Part shown: positions 40,567-52,394 of the stretch, piece after piece | How the letters are laid out: every line of letters starts with the position of its first letter | How positions within the stretch are numbered: the stretch's first letter is position 1 | NCBI RefSeq assembly: GCF_001641265.1 | Contig: NW_020167565.1 | Span: forward strand, 1-64,000 | Reading direction: 5' to 3' | From: Pseudogymnoascus destructans | Taxonomy: Eukaryota > Ascomycota > Leotiomycetes > Thelebolales > Thelebolaceae | DNA: 64,000 nucleotides | Program-made: the position numbers and the translations under genes | Notes under the pieces: generated by a model | The model's database searches: none | The model's input: the letters and a program-made list of their open reading frames with translations, nothing else | What the model was told of the DNA's origin: nothing

Positions 40567-40966
40567 ATCACGGTCTGCGCCTCCCCAACATTTCGTTGAG
40601 TGGCATTACGCCACCAACACTAACTTACTTCCTTCGTTGGGTGTTCATCGGTGCATCTGGTGGATAAGCTTGCATGGAGATCTGTCTGCCTTGTCCACTT
40701 GTCTCCATATCCGAAGGATTCCCAAGACCCATAGAGTGGACCTTTTGTCAGCCTACCCCCTCTATTTAGCATTACTTTATTTGTGAGGCTGAGCTGAGCT
40801 GGAGCAGCCACGGTCGGCTCATAACTTCCGCTGCCAACTCATCCAACAGAGAAAGTATTTATCAGCTGGTGCCTGCCTCGTTGTTGTCGCCTTGTACAAG
40901 TCATCCAAGACAAGAAGCTCGTGCTTGTTCTCGCCCTTGGCATGCCTAAAGCGACCACTCTCCAAT

Positions 40967-43568
40967 ATGGCACTTCTCAAACGCAACTCCCAATCCGTAG
41001 CCTCCAACCAACCAGCTGGCACTAATGTACAGAATGGCCAGGCCAACGGCGTGCGCCCAGACTCTGTTGCTCAGGCACCTCCAACATATACCCCCACTAA
41101 TGGCAACCCTACCAACCTCACCGAGGCGGAGATGATGAACGCGGCCGCAGAGAATGGGAATGCTGCTGGGGCCCAACCTGACATTGCATGGGCCTTCTCA
41201 AATCTGACGATCAAGGAGAACGGTAATGGTTTCCCTACTCCGGAAGAGACTCTGGGGCATCTCAAGCTTCTCGAGGCATTCTATGCGCTTAAAGACGAGG
41301 TCGCATATACCGACGGGGCCTTTGGGCTATTCGATTGTCGGGCTCCTGGTACAGACGAATCCGTTGCTGGAGACCAACCGGCTACGATCAAGAGACTCGA
41401 GGCCTTGGCTCAGATTAGGGAAAAGAGATGGGCTCTGTACGTGGCACGAGCTGCGGATCGGTTCGAGTCGTGGTGGACCAAGGTCCTCACTCCTATGGAT
41501 AAAGCATTCTGCAATAGTCTAGGCCCATCATTGGGGGTTTCGAGGCTACGCACATCCGATCTTACCGCTGTATTGTGGGTTAAGTTTGTTGACGAGCCTG
41601 CATTTACCAAGTGTCCCAACCACCCTACAAAACGCTGGAAGCATCTCCAATGGGTATGGACTCGTGATATGCTTCCTCCTCTCGGTAATATTCACTTCCT
41701 GGTTCCACTGAGCAACTGTCGCTGACAATGTACAGATGTCCTCATGGTTTGGCATTCTTTCATGCTCAACCCGCGCAACTATCTGGAAGACTGTATGCGG
41801 TTCGGACTCAGAGACACGTGGTACGCCGGAGTACCATGGAAAGCCGTCAATGACTCTATCAATGACAGCTTTTACTACGAAGTCACTGATGCTGCAAAAA
41901 CCAAATGGGCCTGTTCAACAAGTCGGCCGTGGAGCAATTTAGACGAGGCCTCCGTGAAGTCCTTGAAGTGTCCGCGTTGCTCGACTTTACAATCCATCCC
42001 ATGGACGACAGCCTCCATGGAGGAATCAGCCCGCCACAATTGGGACATGAAGTATGTGGGCCACGGCTATGCGGAGGCAGACCTTCGAGGGACGTGCCCC
42101 TTATGTAACCTGAACATCACCCACGATATTCTCAGGGTCGCCAAATTCAAACGAGATGCCGAGGATCTATTGCGATCCGATTACCCAATGGGCGGCACTG
42201 TTGTCCCCGGGAAAGGCGGGACGCCACTCAATGTGCGCCTCCATGAGGCGACCTATGGCCCACAGTCGTTTCCAAATCGACTCATTAAAGAACATTTGAG
42301 AACACAGGTTCTTGACCTCAATAAAGAGGACTATGGCAGCCAATTCTGCAGGACCGGCAACTTAATCTACGTTCGGACCCTGATTGAGGAGTCTATAGGG
42401 GATAAGACTATCATTGCAAAGATCAATGGGTATAAAACCAGCGGGAAAATGTACCCAGACGAACGTCTGGCCGTGAGACACATGATGTCAAGATATTGGA
42501 CTAACCACTCACTCTTCTCTATGGAGCTCAGCTCAGCTGTAATTCGCCAGGGCTCCTTCGTGGACAAGATGCACAAGATCGACTGGCTGCATAGCCCAAC
42601 GGCTCTCTCCACGATGGAGCGTCTCCTGGTCAAATACGAACGCTTCTTCCGCATTATGGCATCCAACCCCAAACAAACGGCTGTTCCAACCTTGGATGTC
42701 GACCTTGCTTGGCACACGCACCAGCTTAGCCCGAGAGAATATTACAATTTTTCAATCCGAATGACAACCGATCGCTTCATCGACCACGATGATAAGATTG
42801 ATGAGCAAAAGCTCAGCGACGGCTTCGAATGGACGTCCAAGGAGTATGAGAGGATCTATGGCACGGTCTATTCCGAATGCACCTGCTGGTACTGCGAGGC
42901 CATTCGCGCCAAGCACGTGAGCTCAGCCAACAGCATCTTCAAGAAGACCTCAAAGCATGACAAGATCTCTGATGAGTTCTACAAGAGCGGCGCAGCCCAC
43001 TTCTGCCCGCCCAGTAACAGCGCGCACATCAGCGCGCACAATGCCGTGCCCGTGGTGAATGGCGATCCGATGAACAGGAGAGTGGCAGATAGGCTTGCTG
43101 CAGCGCGGAAGAAGCAGCTGGACGAGGCCTACGCAAAAGCATGCAAGCGCGCCATCAAACGAGGCAGACCTGTGCCACCGAAGGAGCAGTTCGTTGCTAA
43201 CCACTACGGGATGGCTTATGCCTCGCCATACCCTTACGGGATGATGTACATGACGGTATGTATTCCAGGATTTTTAGACTCTGATTCCCAGGACTTTGCT
43301 AACTCGGATTTATCAGGCCTTCATGTACCCGTACGGCCTATACTATATGCCGATGGGGATGGGTGTCTACGGCGCATGTGCGGCTGGTACGTGCAGCGGC
43401 GGAGGGTGCGGTGGTGGAGGAGGTTGTGGTGGGGGATGCGGTTCTGGTGCTGCATGTGGCACCGGTGGTGGTGATGGAGGAGGAGGAGGAGGAGGAGGAG
43501 GAGGAGATGGGGGGGGTGGAGGTGGAGGGTGTGGTGGTGGCTGCGGTGGCTGTGGTGGAGGTGGTTGA
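40967..43568 (+). CDS. GRDP-like protein (DUF1399) with Gly/Cys-rich tail
   Basis: Exons 40967-41684, 41736-43255 and 43317-43568 give 829 residues. The DUF1399 region contains paired motifs DVLMVWHSFMLNPRNY (near residues 240-255) and TLDVDLAWHTHQLSPREYY, the hallmark of glycine-rich domain proteins. A CPRC/CPLC pair between them may bind metal. The C-terminal exon encodes PYGM/YYMPMGMG repeats followed by a low-complexity tail of Gly with interspersed Cys. Fungal members are uncharacterised; plant relatives are linked to stress and RNA-related roles. The start at 40967 is the first ATG in frame; none lies upstream within the open frame. Confidence 0.85.
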
Positions 43569-44168
43569 AGTCGATGGTTTGGTTGGGAGTTTGTTGGGAG
43601 TTTGGCATCGGTCTTTTTAGCAATTCGCGTTTTGTTCATTGCTTTCAAAGCGACTGAACTTTATTCTAGTACTCATGCATCCAAGTCACTAGGGGAGGAT
43701 CGTGCGTTGCAGTCACGTAGAGGGTTATGCCTTTCAGCATAACTTTGAAGAGGCGGAGAATTCCCGATCGAACCTCGGCCCCAGCTCAGGTCTTCCCCGC
43801 AACGACAGCGCTAATACCGACATTGTCCCGAGAAAACGCTCCACTTCACCCCACTGCCGACCACCGCCAGCCATCCAAATCCTCGAATCCTCGAAACCCC
43901 AGCTGTTAAACACCATGCATCCCTTGGTAGGTAGGGAACTCGGCTGATCTCGACATTCTTCCAGGGACATACAATAGTGGCAATGCCCCCTGGCCTCCGA
44001 TCTCTTTCAACGTTCACCAACACAGCTACGAAACTCGAACATTTCTTGGGATTGGCTTTTCGACGGGTACGGAGACAGCTGGGACATTTGGCATTCACAC
44101 CATTGCGAATTCGAGAGCTGAGAAGCCGAGGAACAGAACTCAATACAGAGAAGCGGACAATCACAACC
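43569..44168. other. Intergenic region and possible Nudix N-terminal extension
   Basis: No separate gene. The frame of the Nudix gene is open upstream to an ATG at 43983. That would add 62 residues that are Arg-, Ser- and Thr-rich and resemble a mitochondrial presequence. Transcript data would decide between the two starts. Confidence 0.4.
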
Positions 44169-45238
44169 ATGCCTCCTCCACAACCACGAACTCACAAGGC
44201 GAAGCCGCCAAGTCCGGAGCCTCGCCCGAGCTCCAGGTACGCAACCTCTCCCCCTATCGCTTAGTCGTAATCCTAGCTAACAATTGACGCAACAGCATCC
44301 TTCTGATTTCTCCCGAAAACAAGATCCTCCTCCTCCACCGCGTCAAGACATCTTCCTCTTTCGCCTCCGCCCACGTCTTCCCCGGTGGAAACCTCTCCTC
44401 GCAAGACGGCCCCATCCCAGCTCCGAGCTCTCCCGAACGCCACGTCGACAGCCCCGTCTATCGCCTCGGCGCCATCCGCGAGTGCTTCGAGGAATCCGGG
44501 ATCCTCCTGGCGCGGCACCGCGATGGCGGGGGCATGCTCGAGGTTCCCGACGCGGAGCGCGAGCGCGCGCGACGGGCGATTCACAGCGGGGAACTAAAGT
44601 TCGGCGAGTGGGTGAAGGAGATGGGTGGGGTTGTGGACGCGGACGCGCTGCTGCCGTTTACGCGGTGGATAACGCCGACGTCGGTTCCGCGGCGCTTTAC
44701 GACACAGATGTATGTGTATTTCTGGCCTCTGCCGGGGGCGGGGCAGGATGCCAAGATCCCGATTGGGGGTGACGCGATGATTCCTACGCCGACGAGTGAT
44801 GGGGGGCTGGAGCATACGGCTGCTGTGTTCCAGAGCTGTGCGACATGGCTGGAGCAGGCGCGGCGGAATGAGATTATTATGTTCCCGCCACAGTTGTATC
44901 TCATCTGGCTGCTGGGCAAGTTTTTTGAGGGGGGCAAGGGAGGGGCGATGGACCTACGAGAACAGAGAGAGAAGGCCAACGAGTTCCTGAAGGGGAGTGG
45001 TGCCAACGGGGTGCCGTGGGCTGATAAGGTTATCAGCCCCGTGCCATTGGGCATGTTTGAGGGTAGGGCAGTGCTGAGCCTCGACCATCCTGGCCCAGAG
45101 CTGAAGGGGAGTGGGCGACGAGGAGAGAGCGGGCATGTTGTGCAGGTAAGATTCTCCAAAGAGGGGCCGCGCGATGCAGAGGTCAGAGACGCAGTGGAAA
45201 TGAAGAAATTGATGGGGGAGGCGAAAGGGAAGTTGTAG
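44169..45238 (+). CDS. Nudix hydrolase, NUDT19-like
   Basis: Exons 44169-44236 and 44296-45238 encode 336 residues. The Nudix box is split by an insertion: FPGGNL begins it, and RLGAIRECFEESGILL supplies the REx2EE metal-binding helix about 30 residues later, a layout seen in the NUDT19/RP2 group. Relatives hydrolyse CoA derivatives or nucleotide diphosphates, often in peroxisomes or mitochondria. The C-terminus GKL is only a weak match to a PTS1 signal. An upstream in-frame ATG at 43983 would add a presequence-like N-terminus. Substrate is not determinable. Confidence 0.85.
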
Positions 45239-45635
45239 ATTATGGTGAGTCAGACGGTGTATATAGCCAAGGGTTGTACCAGGGGATATGAACATATGAT
45301 ATACATGTTAGCAGCGCCAAACTTCAGAGAATGTTCGCCAGATGCATTCAATGGGCGTCTTATGTTTCCTCCTGCACTTTCGGCTTCTTTCGTACGGTAC
45401 GTGCATGATAGAATTTATTATATGATCTTTTATTTACGTGCGTTATTATTGTTTAAAGGTACCCTTTTCTAATTCTATGGCAACATTATTTTAGGCCCTT
45501 CAAAAAATGGCCTTACATTCAGGGTTAGAAAATCAATTATAATCATGATTATTAATAAAGATATAATCATGACTATAATCTATACCTTATTAGGCTTAGT
45601 TATTATCTAAGGGCAAAAACTCCATATACCCAGTA
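45239..45635. other. AT-rich intergenic sequence
   Basis: No gene. After 45400 the sequence is strongly AT-rich, with ATAATCATGATTATT palindromic words near 45538-45570. It ends at the inverted solo LTR. Confidence 0.4.
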
Positions 45636-46549
45636 TGTCATACTGACATTCGTTGCACTCAGTTTGCTATCAAACTCAAGAGCAAACTTGGAAATCTCCT
45701 CCTCAAACCTACAAGTCACTATACATATTTTGGCTTATCACACCAACAACAAGAGCAATACTACTCAACGATTGCTACAACCATCTATGATTCATTACAC
45801 ATCATCGCTCCTTAGTTACTGGGCTGATATTACCACATAGCATATCTCTACAACCCTCTATGATTCATTACATGACATCACTCATACTACCCCATGACAT
45901 ATCTCTACCAACTAGAGGCCTAGGAGCATGAACAATAGCTCCAAAAGCTTCTACAACCCCCTATGATTCATTACACGTCATCGCTCTTTAGTTACCCACA
46001 AGATTGGTTAAGTTATGACATAATTTGTCTATGACATAATTTGTCTATAGGGGTACTCTGACCTTGGACCTCCTTTTATAGGGGAACCTAAGAGATGGTT
46101 CTATGGGATTCTCTTACGTCGACTACAGTTACCAAGCCTGGTTAGTCATGGAAAGTCTTGGAAAATGAGAGAACTACACTCCTTTAGCATAAATAGGATT
46201 GCCCTTTCCTTAAGAAAGGGCAAGCAGACAATACAGTAAATCGACTATCACATACTTCCACGTCTTTTCCAAGCTTCCAAGCATTCATCTTGTTACTCCT
46301 TGTTTCTGAAAAGTCAGTGAGGTGTTAACCTCTGACTTACCCCTGAGTTCCCAGACTCAACATTTGTTGCAACTTGTCTGAACCACTTCACTACATCACA
46401 CACCTGATTGCTGCGTTGTGGTTGCTGCGTTGTGGAATAGTCTAAGCTACAACCCTTTGGCTCTGTTTCCTAAGACAGTGTGTTGTCTTAGTAAATTCAT
46501 CCCTTCCTTGGGTGGCTAGATTCTCACATCTGGTGCACCCACCATTACA
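45636..46549 (-). mobile_element. Solo LTR (family A), inverted copy C
   Basis: Reverse orientation relative to the other copies, beginning TGTCATACTGAC and ending CCATTACA. About 914 bp and more diverged than the copies at 22 and 33 kb. Its own flanks (CAGTA left, CTGGC right) do not match, but CAGTA is the reverse complement of the TACTG that precedes copy D at 47065. Confidence 0.88.
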
Positions 46550-46737
46550 CTGGCCCGGACACGCCAGGCGCAGCCCTCCTCAGGACAAACGGCAGTTGCC
46601 CCGTCTTTGTCCCTCCTCTGGAGCCGCCAGGAGAACTTCTCCTTGACGGCCCAGTCATCCAGGGCGCGGGACCAAGCGTCCAAGTCGAGGAACTCGCTGC
46701 CGTCGACAGGAACAGCGAGTTCGGCCAGCGAGGCCAT
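46550..46737 (-). pseudogene. MULE-type transposase N-terminal fragment
   Basis: From the ATG at 46737, the frame MASLAELAVPVDGSEF leads to WAVKEKFSWRLQRRDK and AVCPEEGCAWRVRAS. This resembles the FAR1/MuDR-type N-terminal DNA-binding module of MULE transposases, with a CPxxGCxWR zinc motif. It stops at the LTR boundary at 46549; the remainder of the gene is not in the window. Confidence 0.6.
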
Positions 46738-46879
46738 CGTGGGAGGCGGGGGCGGGGCGGAGGAGGTTGCCTCGCGCAAGGGCTTCTGTGGGTGGTTTCG
46801 AGGGGGTTGGAGGGAGGGAGCCTAGGAGGGGGTCAGCGGGGTTCTTCGGTGGAGGGGAGGAAGGGAAGAGGGGGGAGGA

Positions 46880-46998
46880 TTGGGGGTCTCAATTGACCCC
46901 CAACTTACCGTGCGATTGAGCTGGCATATTGCCAGCTCAATTGCTTCAAAAAGGCTGTATGAGAGCACGTACTCTCAATTGAGAGTACGTGCTCTCAT
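46880..46998. repeat. Three consecutive palindromes
   Basis: Perfect inverted repeats occur at 46915-46941 (arms ATTGAGCTGGCA/TGCCAGCTCAAT, 3-bp loop) and 46959-46998 (40 bp, arms ATGAGAGCACGTACTCTCAA with no loop). A near-perfect one is at about 46880-46903 (TTGGGGGT..ACCCCCAA). All three contain CAATTG or TCAATT. They lie between the two inverted LTRs, upstream of the MULE fragment. Confidence 0.9.
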
Positions 46999-47069
46999 TG
47001 GCTCATTAACCTTTCCAAAAGGGGGTTGGCAGGCGACTGGGTAGATGGAGTTTTATTACCCATTTACTG

Positions 47070-47969
47070 TGTAATGGTGGGTGCACCAGATGTGAGAATC
47101 TAGCCACCCAAGGAAGGGATGAATTTACTAAGACAACACACTGTCTTAGAAAACAGAGCCAAAGGGTCGTAGCTTAGACTATTCCACAACGCAGCAATCA
47201 GGTGTGTGATGTAGTGAAGTGGTTCAGACAAGTTGCAACAAATGTTGAGTCTGGGAACTCAGGGGTAAGTCAGAGGTTAACACCTCACTGACTTTTCAGA
47301 AACAAGGAGTAACAAGATGAATGCTTGGAAGCTTGGAAAAGACGTGGAAGTATGTGATAGTCGATTTACTGTATTGTCTGCTTGCCCTTTCTTAAGGAAA
47401 GGGCAATCCTATTTATGCTAAAGGAGTGTAGTTCTCTCATTTTCCAAGACTTTCCATGACTAACCAGGCTTGGTAACTGTAGTCGACGTAAGAGAATCCC
47501 ATAGAACCATCTCTTAGGTTCCCCTATAAAAGGAGGTCCAAGGTCAGAGTACCCCTATAGACAAATTATGTCATAGACAAATTATGTCATAACTTAACCA
47601 ATCTTGTGGGTAACTAAAGAGCGATGACGTGTAATGAATCATAGAGGTTCATAGGAGCTTTTAGAGCTATTGTTCATGCTCCTAGGCCTCTAGTTGGTAG
47701 AGATATGTCATGTGGTAGTATGAGTGATGTCATGTAATGAATCATAGAGGGTTGTAGAGATATGCTATGTGGTCATATTGGCCCACTAACTAAGGAGCAA
47801 TGACGTGTAATGAATCATAGAGGGTTGTAGCAATCGTTGAGTAGTATTGCTCTTGTTGTTGGTGTGACAAGCCAAAATATGTATAGTGACTTGTAGGTTT
47901 GAGGAGGAGATTTCTAAGTTTGCTCTTGAGTTTGATAGCAAACTGAGTGCAACGAATGTCAGTATGACA
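47070..47969 (+). mobile_element. Solo LTR (family A), direct copy D
   Basis: About 900 bp, TGTAATGG..TATGACA. It is preceded by TACTG and followed by CATAA, so it has no target duplication of its own. It shares indels with copy C (for example the duplicated ACAAATTATGTCATAG block near 47560-47590), so C and D are closer to each other than to the 22 and 33 kb copies. Confidence 0.88.
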
Positions 47970-48301
47970 CATAATTCCAAAGGCCCCAAAGCCTTATTAC
48001 TGGCATTTGCATATTTGAATTTGATCTTCTACCCCTAGGAACAGCACAAGATCTACCACAACATGCAAAAACATGTAATAGAACGAACACTCAAGCATCG
48101 TCCCAGATACTCGATCGAGCTCGTTTTTAGACCATTCACCATCGGATATATGCGTCATAACGCCCCCAGGCATCCATTCATCCAACCATCCCGAACAAGC
48201 TTTTCAAAGGCCTCATCACCCCTTAGCGCCAAACCCATCTGCACATCCCGTCCGCAACAGCCATATAGACGCAGTATACATCTCCAAGCGACCCAACCCC
48301 T

Positions 48302-49075
48302 TCAAACCGACAAGCTCTGGATCAATGACACGTTGTCGCCCTTCAACAAGATCCTGCCTGTATAATAGTCAGCATCATCCATTGTAAAGCATCCACACTC
48401 CAGGGCACCATACCTAGCGGCCTCCTCGTCTCCGTCTCATTCGTCTTTGTAATTTGCCCGACCTCGATCGCGTCGTCGATAACGAGGTTCATGAACTCAT
48501 CGAATCCCTGTCTCTGTCAGCAACCGCACAAAGCTTTGGTGTGGTATATGAAAGACTGACCCTGATCTTCCCCTCGATGCGGATGGCAATTTGCTCGTAC
48601 AGCCAGATGGACACTGTGGAGTTCTGCAGATGTTAGTATGGGTACGTGTATACTGCGTAACAGGTGTTCGTTGATGCTGTCCCGGGTGGCCTCGAGAGGT
48701 GTAGCTCTGTCCCTGCGGTATGGTATTTCGAGGATTGGCGTGCCCGTCCACCCCCCAAACAGAAGGACCGAACAACACCCACCTCCCTCCAATCCACCCG
48801 CACAGGCAGCATCCCGCAATTCCAAGCCACACCCCAGCCATCACGCTCCGAAACTTATGAGCTCTGTACTCACCGTCTGCAACAGCTTGAAAATCATATT
48901 GCTATACCCCTCGTCAGAACAAGCCCCTCAATGAGAATACGGCATGCGCGCCCGCGCCAACAACGCGCTCTTCGAGCCACCACAGCTGGGAGGAAGGGGA
49001 GGGCAGGAGTAGAACATACATAGGCGGCAACAAAACCCTGCGCCCACCACCACCACCTCCACCGCGTCCCGTCAT
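48302..49075 (-). CDS. SME1: Small nuclear ribonucleoprotein SmE
   Basis: Five small exons (49075-49020, 48901-48874, 48623-48561, 48507-48414, 48357-48302) join in frame to 98 residues. After a Gly-rich start and RRVLLPPINMIFKLLQ comes the Sm1 motif (WLYEQIAIRIEGKI, then GFDEFMNLVIDDA) and the Sm2 motif (RRPLGRILLKGDNVSLIQ), as in SmE proteins. SmE is one of seven proteins forming the ring on spliceosomal U snRNAs in the nucleus. The length fits the family. The gene is essential in yeasts and looks intact. Confidence 0.93.
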
Positions 49076-49692
49076 CTTCACTGGTATATTCTTTCCTTCT
49101 TTCTTCCGTATAGAACAATATGTCGCGCAGAGTATAAATGCGCGCGTTGATCTGTCTAGAGGAGAACGGCGCGAGATTGTTGAGGTTCGTGGGGTCGGTA
49201 AGTAGGTGGGGGATAGATAGGTGGGAGGAATCAGAGCTCCAGATGCGCGTGCGTCGTTTGAAGCTCGGACGATGCGGCCGCGTTGGGTGAAAATGCGGAG
49301 AAATGTTGTTGCGGGATCGGGGAGGGAAGACCGAATATCAGATCCTATCAGATCCATCAGATCCACCCCTCCCCCCTTCCACCCTTCCACCTCCGCCTTC
49401 CCCCTCTTGGCTCAAGTAAGGGAAAGCTTTTTACTCTAAAGCGCCTGTCAAATAGGTACTATGTATGCATATATGCTGAGCTAAATTGAACAACGCACAT
49501 GGGGGTTTGAACTACTTCGTGTACCATATACAAAGCCGCGTTATATCTCAGGGCGCAGGGGCGGCAGGATTGACAAAGGCCAAAATTGGCTTAATAAAGA
49601 GCATACTGGTCTATAAAGTTGGATAAATATATGAACCTCCCATTCGTTCCACGTTCCACGTTCCACATCTCCCATCTCCTTTTCAACCACGT
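49076..49692. other. Intergenic region, SmE promoter and permease 3' side
   Basis: No gene is supported. A short GATCAGATCC/ATCAGATCCAT direct repeat lies near 49335-49370, and CGTTCCACGTTCCACGTTCCA near 49646-49665. The SmE promoter should lie between 49076 and about 49300. Confidence 0.4.
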
Positions 49693-51393
49693 CTAGGCAA
49701 GCCAGAACCACGCCCGCTGGAGGAAATTCTTCGGTATGCGCCTAACCTCTATTGCGGCCAGCTCATCCATCTCCTTCCTGCCGGTGATGATGTCGATATC
49801 CGGGATGGGGATGGCGAAGGGCGTGCGGAACCAGATCTTGTGTCCGACGTACAGCACGAGGAAGATGGGCAGCGTGATGTACGCGGCGAGGAAGTCGGAC
49901 ACGTTGAACTTGCCAGGCCAAAAGATCTGGAAGCCATTGGTGATGGTCAGGAGCGAGACGATGAAGAGCACAACGTATGTCGCGTATGGTTGGAATGGCG
50001 TTCGGTAAGGGAGGGTGTGCAACAGGCCGTGGTACTCGAACGCGGCGCGAAAGCGCAGGTACGTGATCATGACGACGATCCAGGCGATGAAGCCAGAGAT
50101 TGTGCTGATGTTGACGAACCAGTTGAACACCGTGGTGCCCGTGTTGGACACGTTGAGGTATGCCAGCAGCGAGAACATCCATGTGAAAAGGACCGCGACG
50201 TACGGGACACCGTGCCTGTTGGTGCGGTTGAAAAACTTGGGCGCCTGGCCCGTCAGGGACATCGAATATAGCACCCGCGACCCGGAGTACAGGAAGGAGT
50301 TACCCGCCGACCAGGCGGATGTCAGGATGGCAGCGTTGATGGCGTGGTTGAGGCCCTTGATGCCAGCCGCTTGGATGCCAATGACGAAGGGACTCGCGGC
50401 CGCGTTACCGGCACCGCCTAGCCGCTTGTCGTCGGAGCTCACGACGACGCCGATGATGAGAGATGCGAGGCCGTAGAAGATTGCGAGACGCCACACGAAA
50501 CGCTTGGCGGCCTTGGGGATGTTGCGGCGCGGGTCGACGGTCTCACCCGCAGCGATGGCGATCAACTCGGGGGAGGTGATGAAGGCGAATCCGGCCTTGA
50601 CGAAGGCGTGCCAGTAGGCCAGGAACTTGCCCGTTTCATTGGGCGACATGTATTGTTTAAAAGCGCCCGGATTCTTCCAGTACCTAAAGCCGAGCCGGTC
50701 GTGATTGGGCCCGCCGCCGAAGAAGAGCACGATGCCGAGAATGATGAGACCGAGGATGGTGATGAGCTTGATACTGGCGAACCAGAACTCGGCTTCTCCG
50801 AAGAAGGAGACGGCGATTACATTGAGCAGCAGGATGATGAAGAGGACCATGGTGATCCAGACAGCGACGTTGACGGGGGCATTCCAGTAGTCGAGCACGA
50901 TTGCGGCAGCGCTAGCCTCGGCGGCGACCAACATGGCATATGCGTACCAGTAGTTCCATCCGGCGGCAAAGGACAGACTGGGGTCTACGAAACGGTCTAC
51001 GAAGTAGGGGACGGAGATACCCTTCATGGGCAGGTAGGTGACCATCTCAGCGAGGTTGTTCATGACACACCAGACGACGCCCATCATGGAGAGGTAGGAC
51101 ATGAAGAGGGGCGCGGGGCCCGTGTCGGCGAGGATACCACCTGAGCCAACGAAGAGACCGGTTCCAATGGCTCCACCTGTGGGATGTCAGTGTTCGCTCA
51201 GGTGAATTGGGGCGCAAGGAGAGGGGGAGAATGGCATACCCAAAGCCAGAAATTGGATGTGACGACTCTTGAGGCCTCGCTCGAGCTGATTCTGGCCATG
51301 GGTGAGATTGTATTCGGGATTGGTGGTGAGGACGGTGCCCAGCTCCGTCTCCTCGGCGCTGGGGCCATCGTCTTCGCGCTTGAAGTCCTTCAT
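49693..51393 (-). CDS. Amino-acid permease, YAT family (Dip5-like)
   Basis: Exons 51393-51240 and 51176-49693 encode 545 residues. A hydrophilic N-terminus (MKDFKREDDG) leads to RHIQFLALG and GGAIGTGLFVGSGG, the conserved first segments of fungal amino-acid permeases. AGETVDPRRNIPKA after the fifth or sixth helix and SGSRVLYSMSLTGQAPKFF are also family signatures. About 12 membrane segments are evident. It should import amino acids at the plasma membrane by proton symport; a dicarboxylic (Dip5-like) preference is only a resemblance. The short intron is 63 bp. Confidence 0.9.
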
Positions 51394-52265
51394 GTCGTTG
51401 AAGGAGGAAGAGAAGAGGAAGAAGAAACTAGAGATCGATTATTACTCGCGCAGCAAGGCTCGCGAGTTGATTAGTTACACCGATCATCATGGGCTAAGCT
51501 GTAAGCGGGCAAAGTGAGTCCCTGCTTTCAGCAGGGACTTACAGTAGGGGCCGAGTGTGGGGTTGAGGGGATTGTCTAGTCCGTTGTATCGTCATCGCCA
51601 CTGTGCGTGCGACAATACTGGTGAGTGTGGTCACCGGCGTCGGCTAACCCTAAGTTGTCATGTTGGTCACGGGACTGGTCGTTGCATTCGGCCAGCCGTC
51701 GTGGTGACTAGTGCCAAGAGAGACTAGCGCAGCCTAACACAGTAGACGGTTACATGTGGCGTGGTATGGCTTGTGTGGTGACTAGTGCCAAGAGAGACTA
51801 GCGCAGCCTAACACAGTAGACGGTTACGTGCGGCGTGGCATGGCTTGTCGTGGTGACTAGTGCCAAGAGAGACTAGCGCAGCGTAACACAGTAGACGGTT
51901 ACGTGCGGCGTGGCGTGGCTTGTCGTAGGTGGAGACGTGGCGGGTATAGTGGAGACAGGGGAGACAAAATGGGCAAAAGTTTTATATCCCAGACAAAATT
52001 GGACCGACGGCCGTGGCGCAGATACGACTATACCCTATACGGCAGGTGAGGGATACACTAAGGCGCTAGACCTACGCTAGCAACCCATCAGAACCGTTCT
52101 CACATCACATGACTACCCTTCTACACCAACCTCACACATCACATGACTACCCTTCTGCACCAACCTCACACATCACATGACTCACCCCCCGTGACGCGCG
52201 TTACGCGGAATATTCTCCGCGCGACTATTTCTCCTTGACCCCTGGCCGCGATACACAAGTCCGCC
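51394..52265. other. Intergenic region with two small tandem repeats
   Basis: Three 74-75 bp units starting GTGGTGACTAGTGCC lie at 51701-51925. Three shorter units containing CTCACATCACATGACT lie at about 52096-52182. No gene is seen. The region separates divergent permease and phosphoesterase genes. Confidence 0.7.
51701..51925. repeat. Tandem repeat, 3 units of about 75 bp
   Basis: Units start at 51701, 51775 and 51850. They share GTGGTGACTAGTGCCAAGAG and AGCCTAACACAGTAGACGG, with few differences between copies. Confidence 0.92.
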
Positions 52266-52394
52266 ATGCGACCGAGCCGCGGATGGTTTGAGTTGAGTGG
52301 TGTCGCGTGTCACCAGATCCGCTGCTCATCTCTTCCCCCCGATACGACTGATACGACCACCCACCGCCGCGCCCGGCGAGCCCCTCTCTTTCCC

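Noticed and set aside
43321..43648. Pro/His-rich frames on the minus strand
   Set aside because: They are the reverse complement of the Gly/Cys tract of the GRDP-like gene.
48914..49390. 158-codon frame upstream of SmE
   Set aside because: It includes SmE exon 1 read through its first intron. The spliced five-exon SmE model explains the region better.
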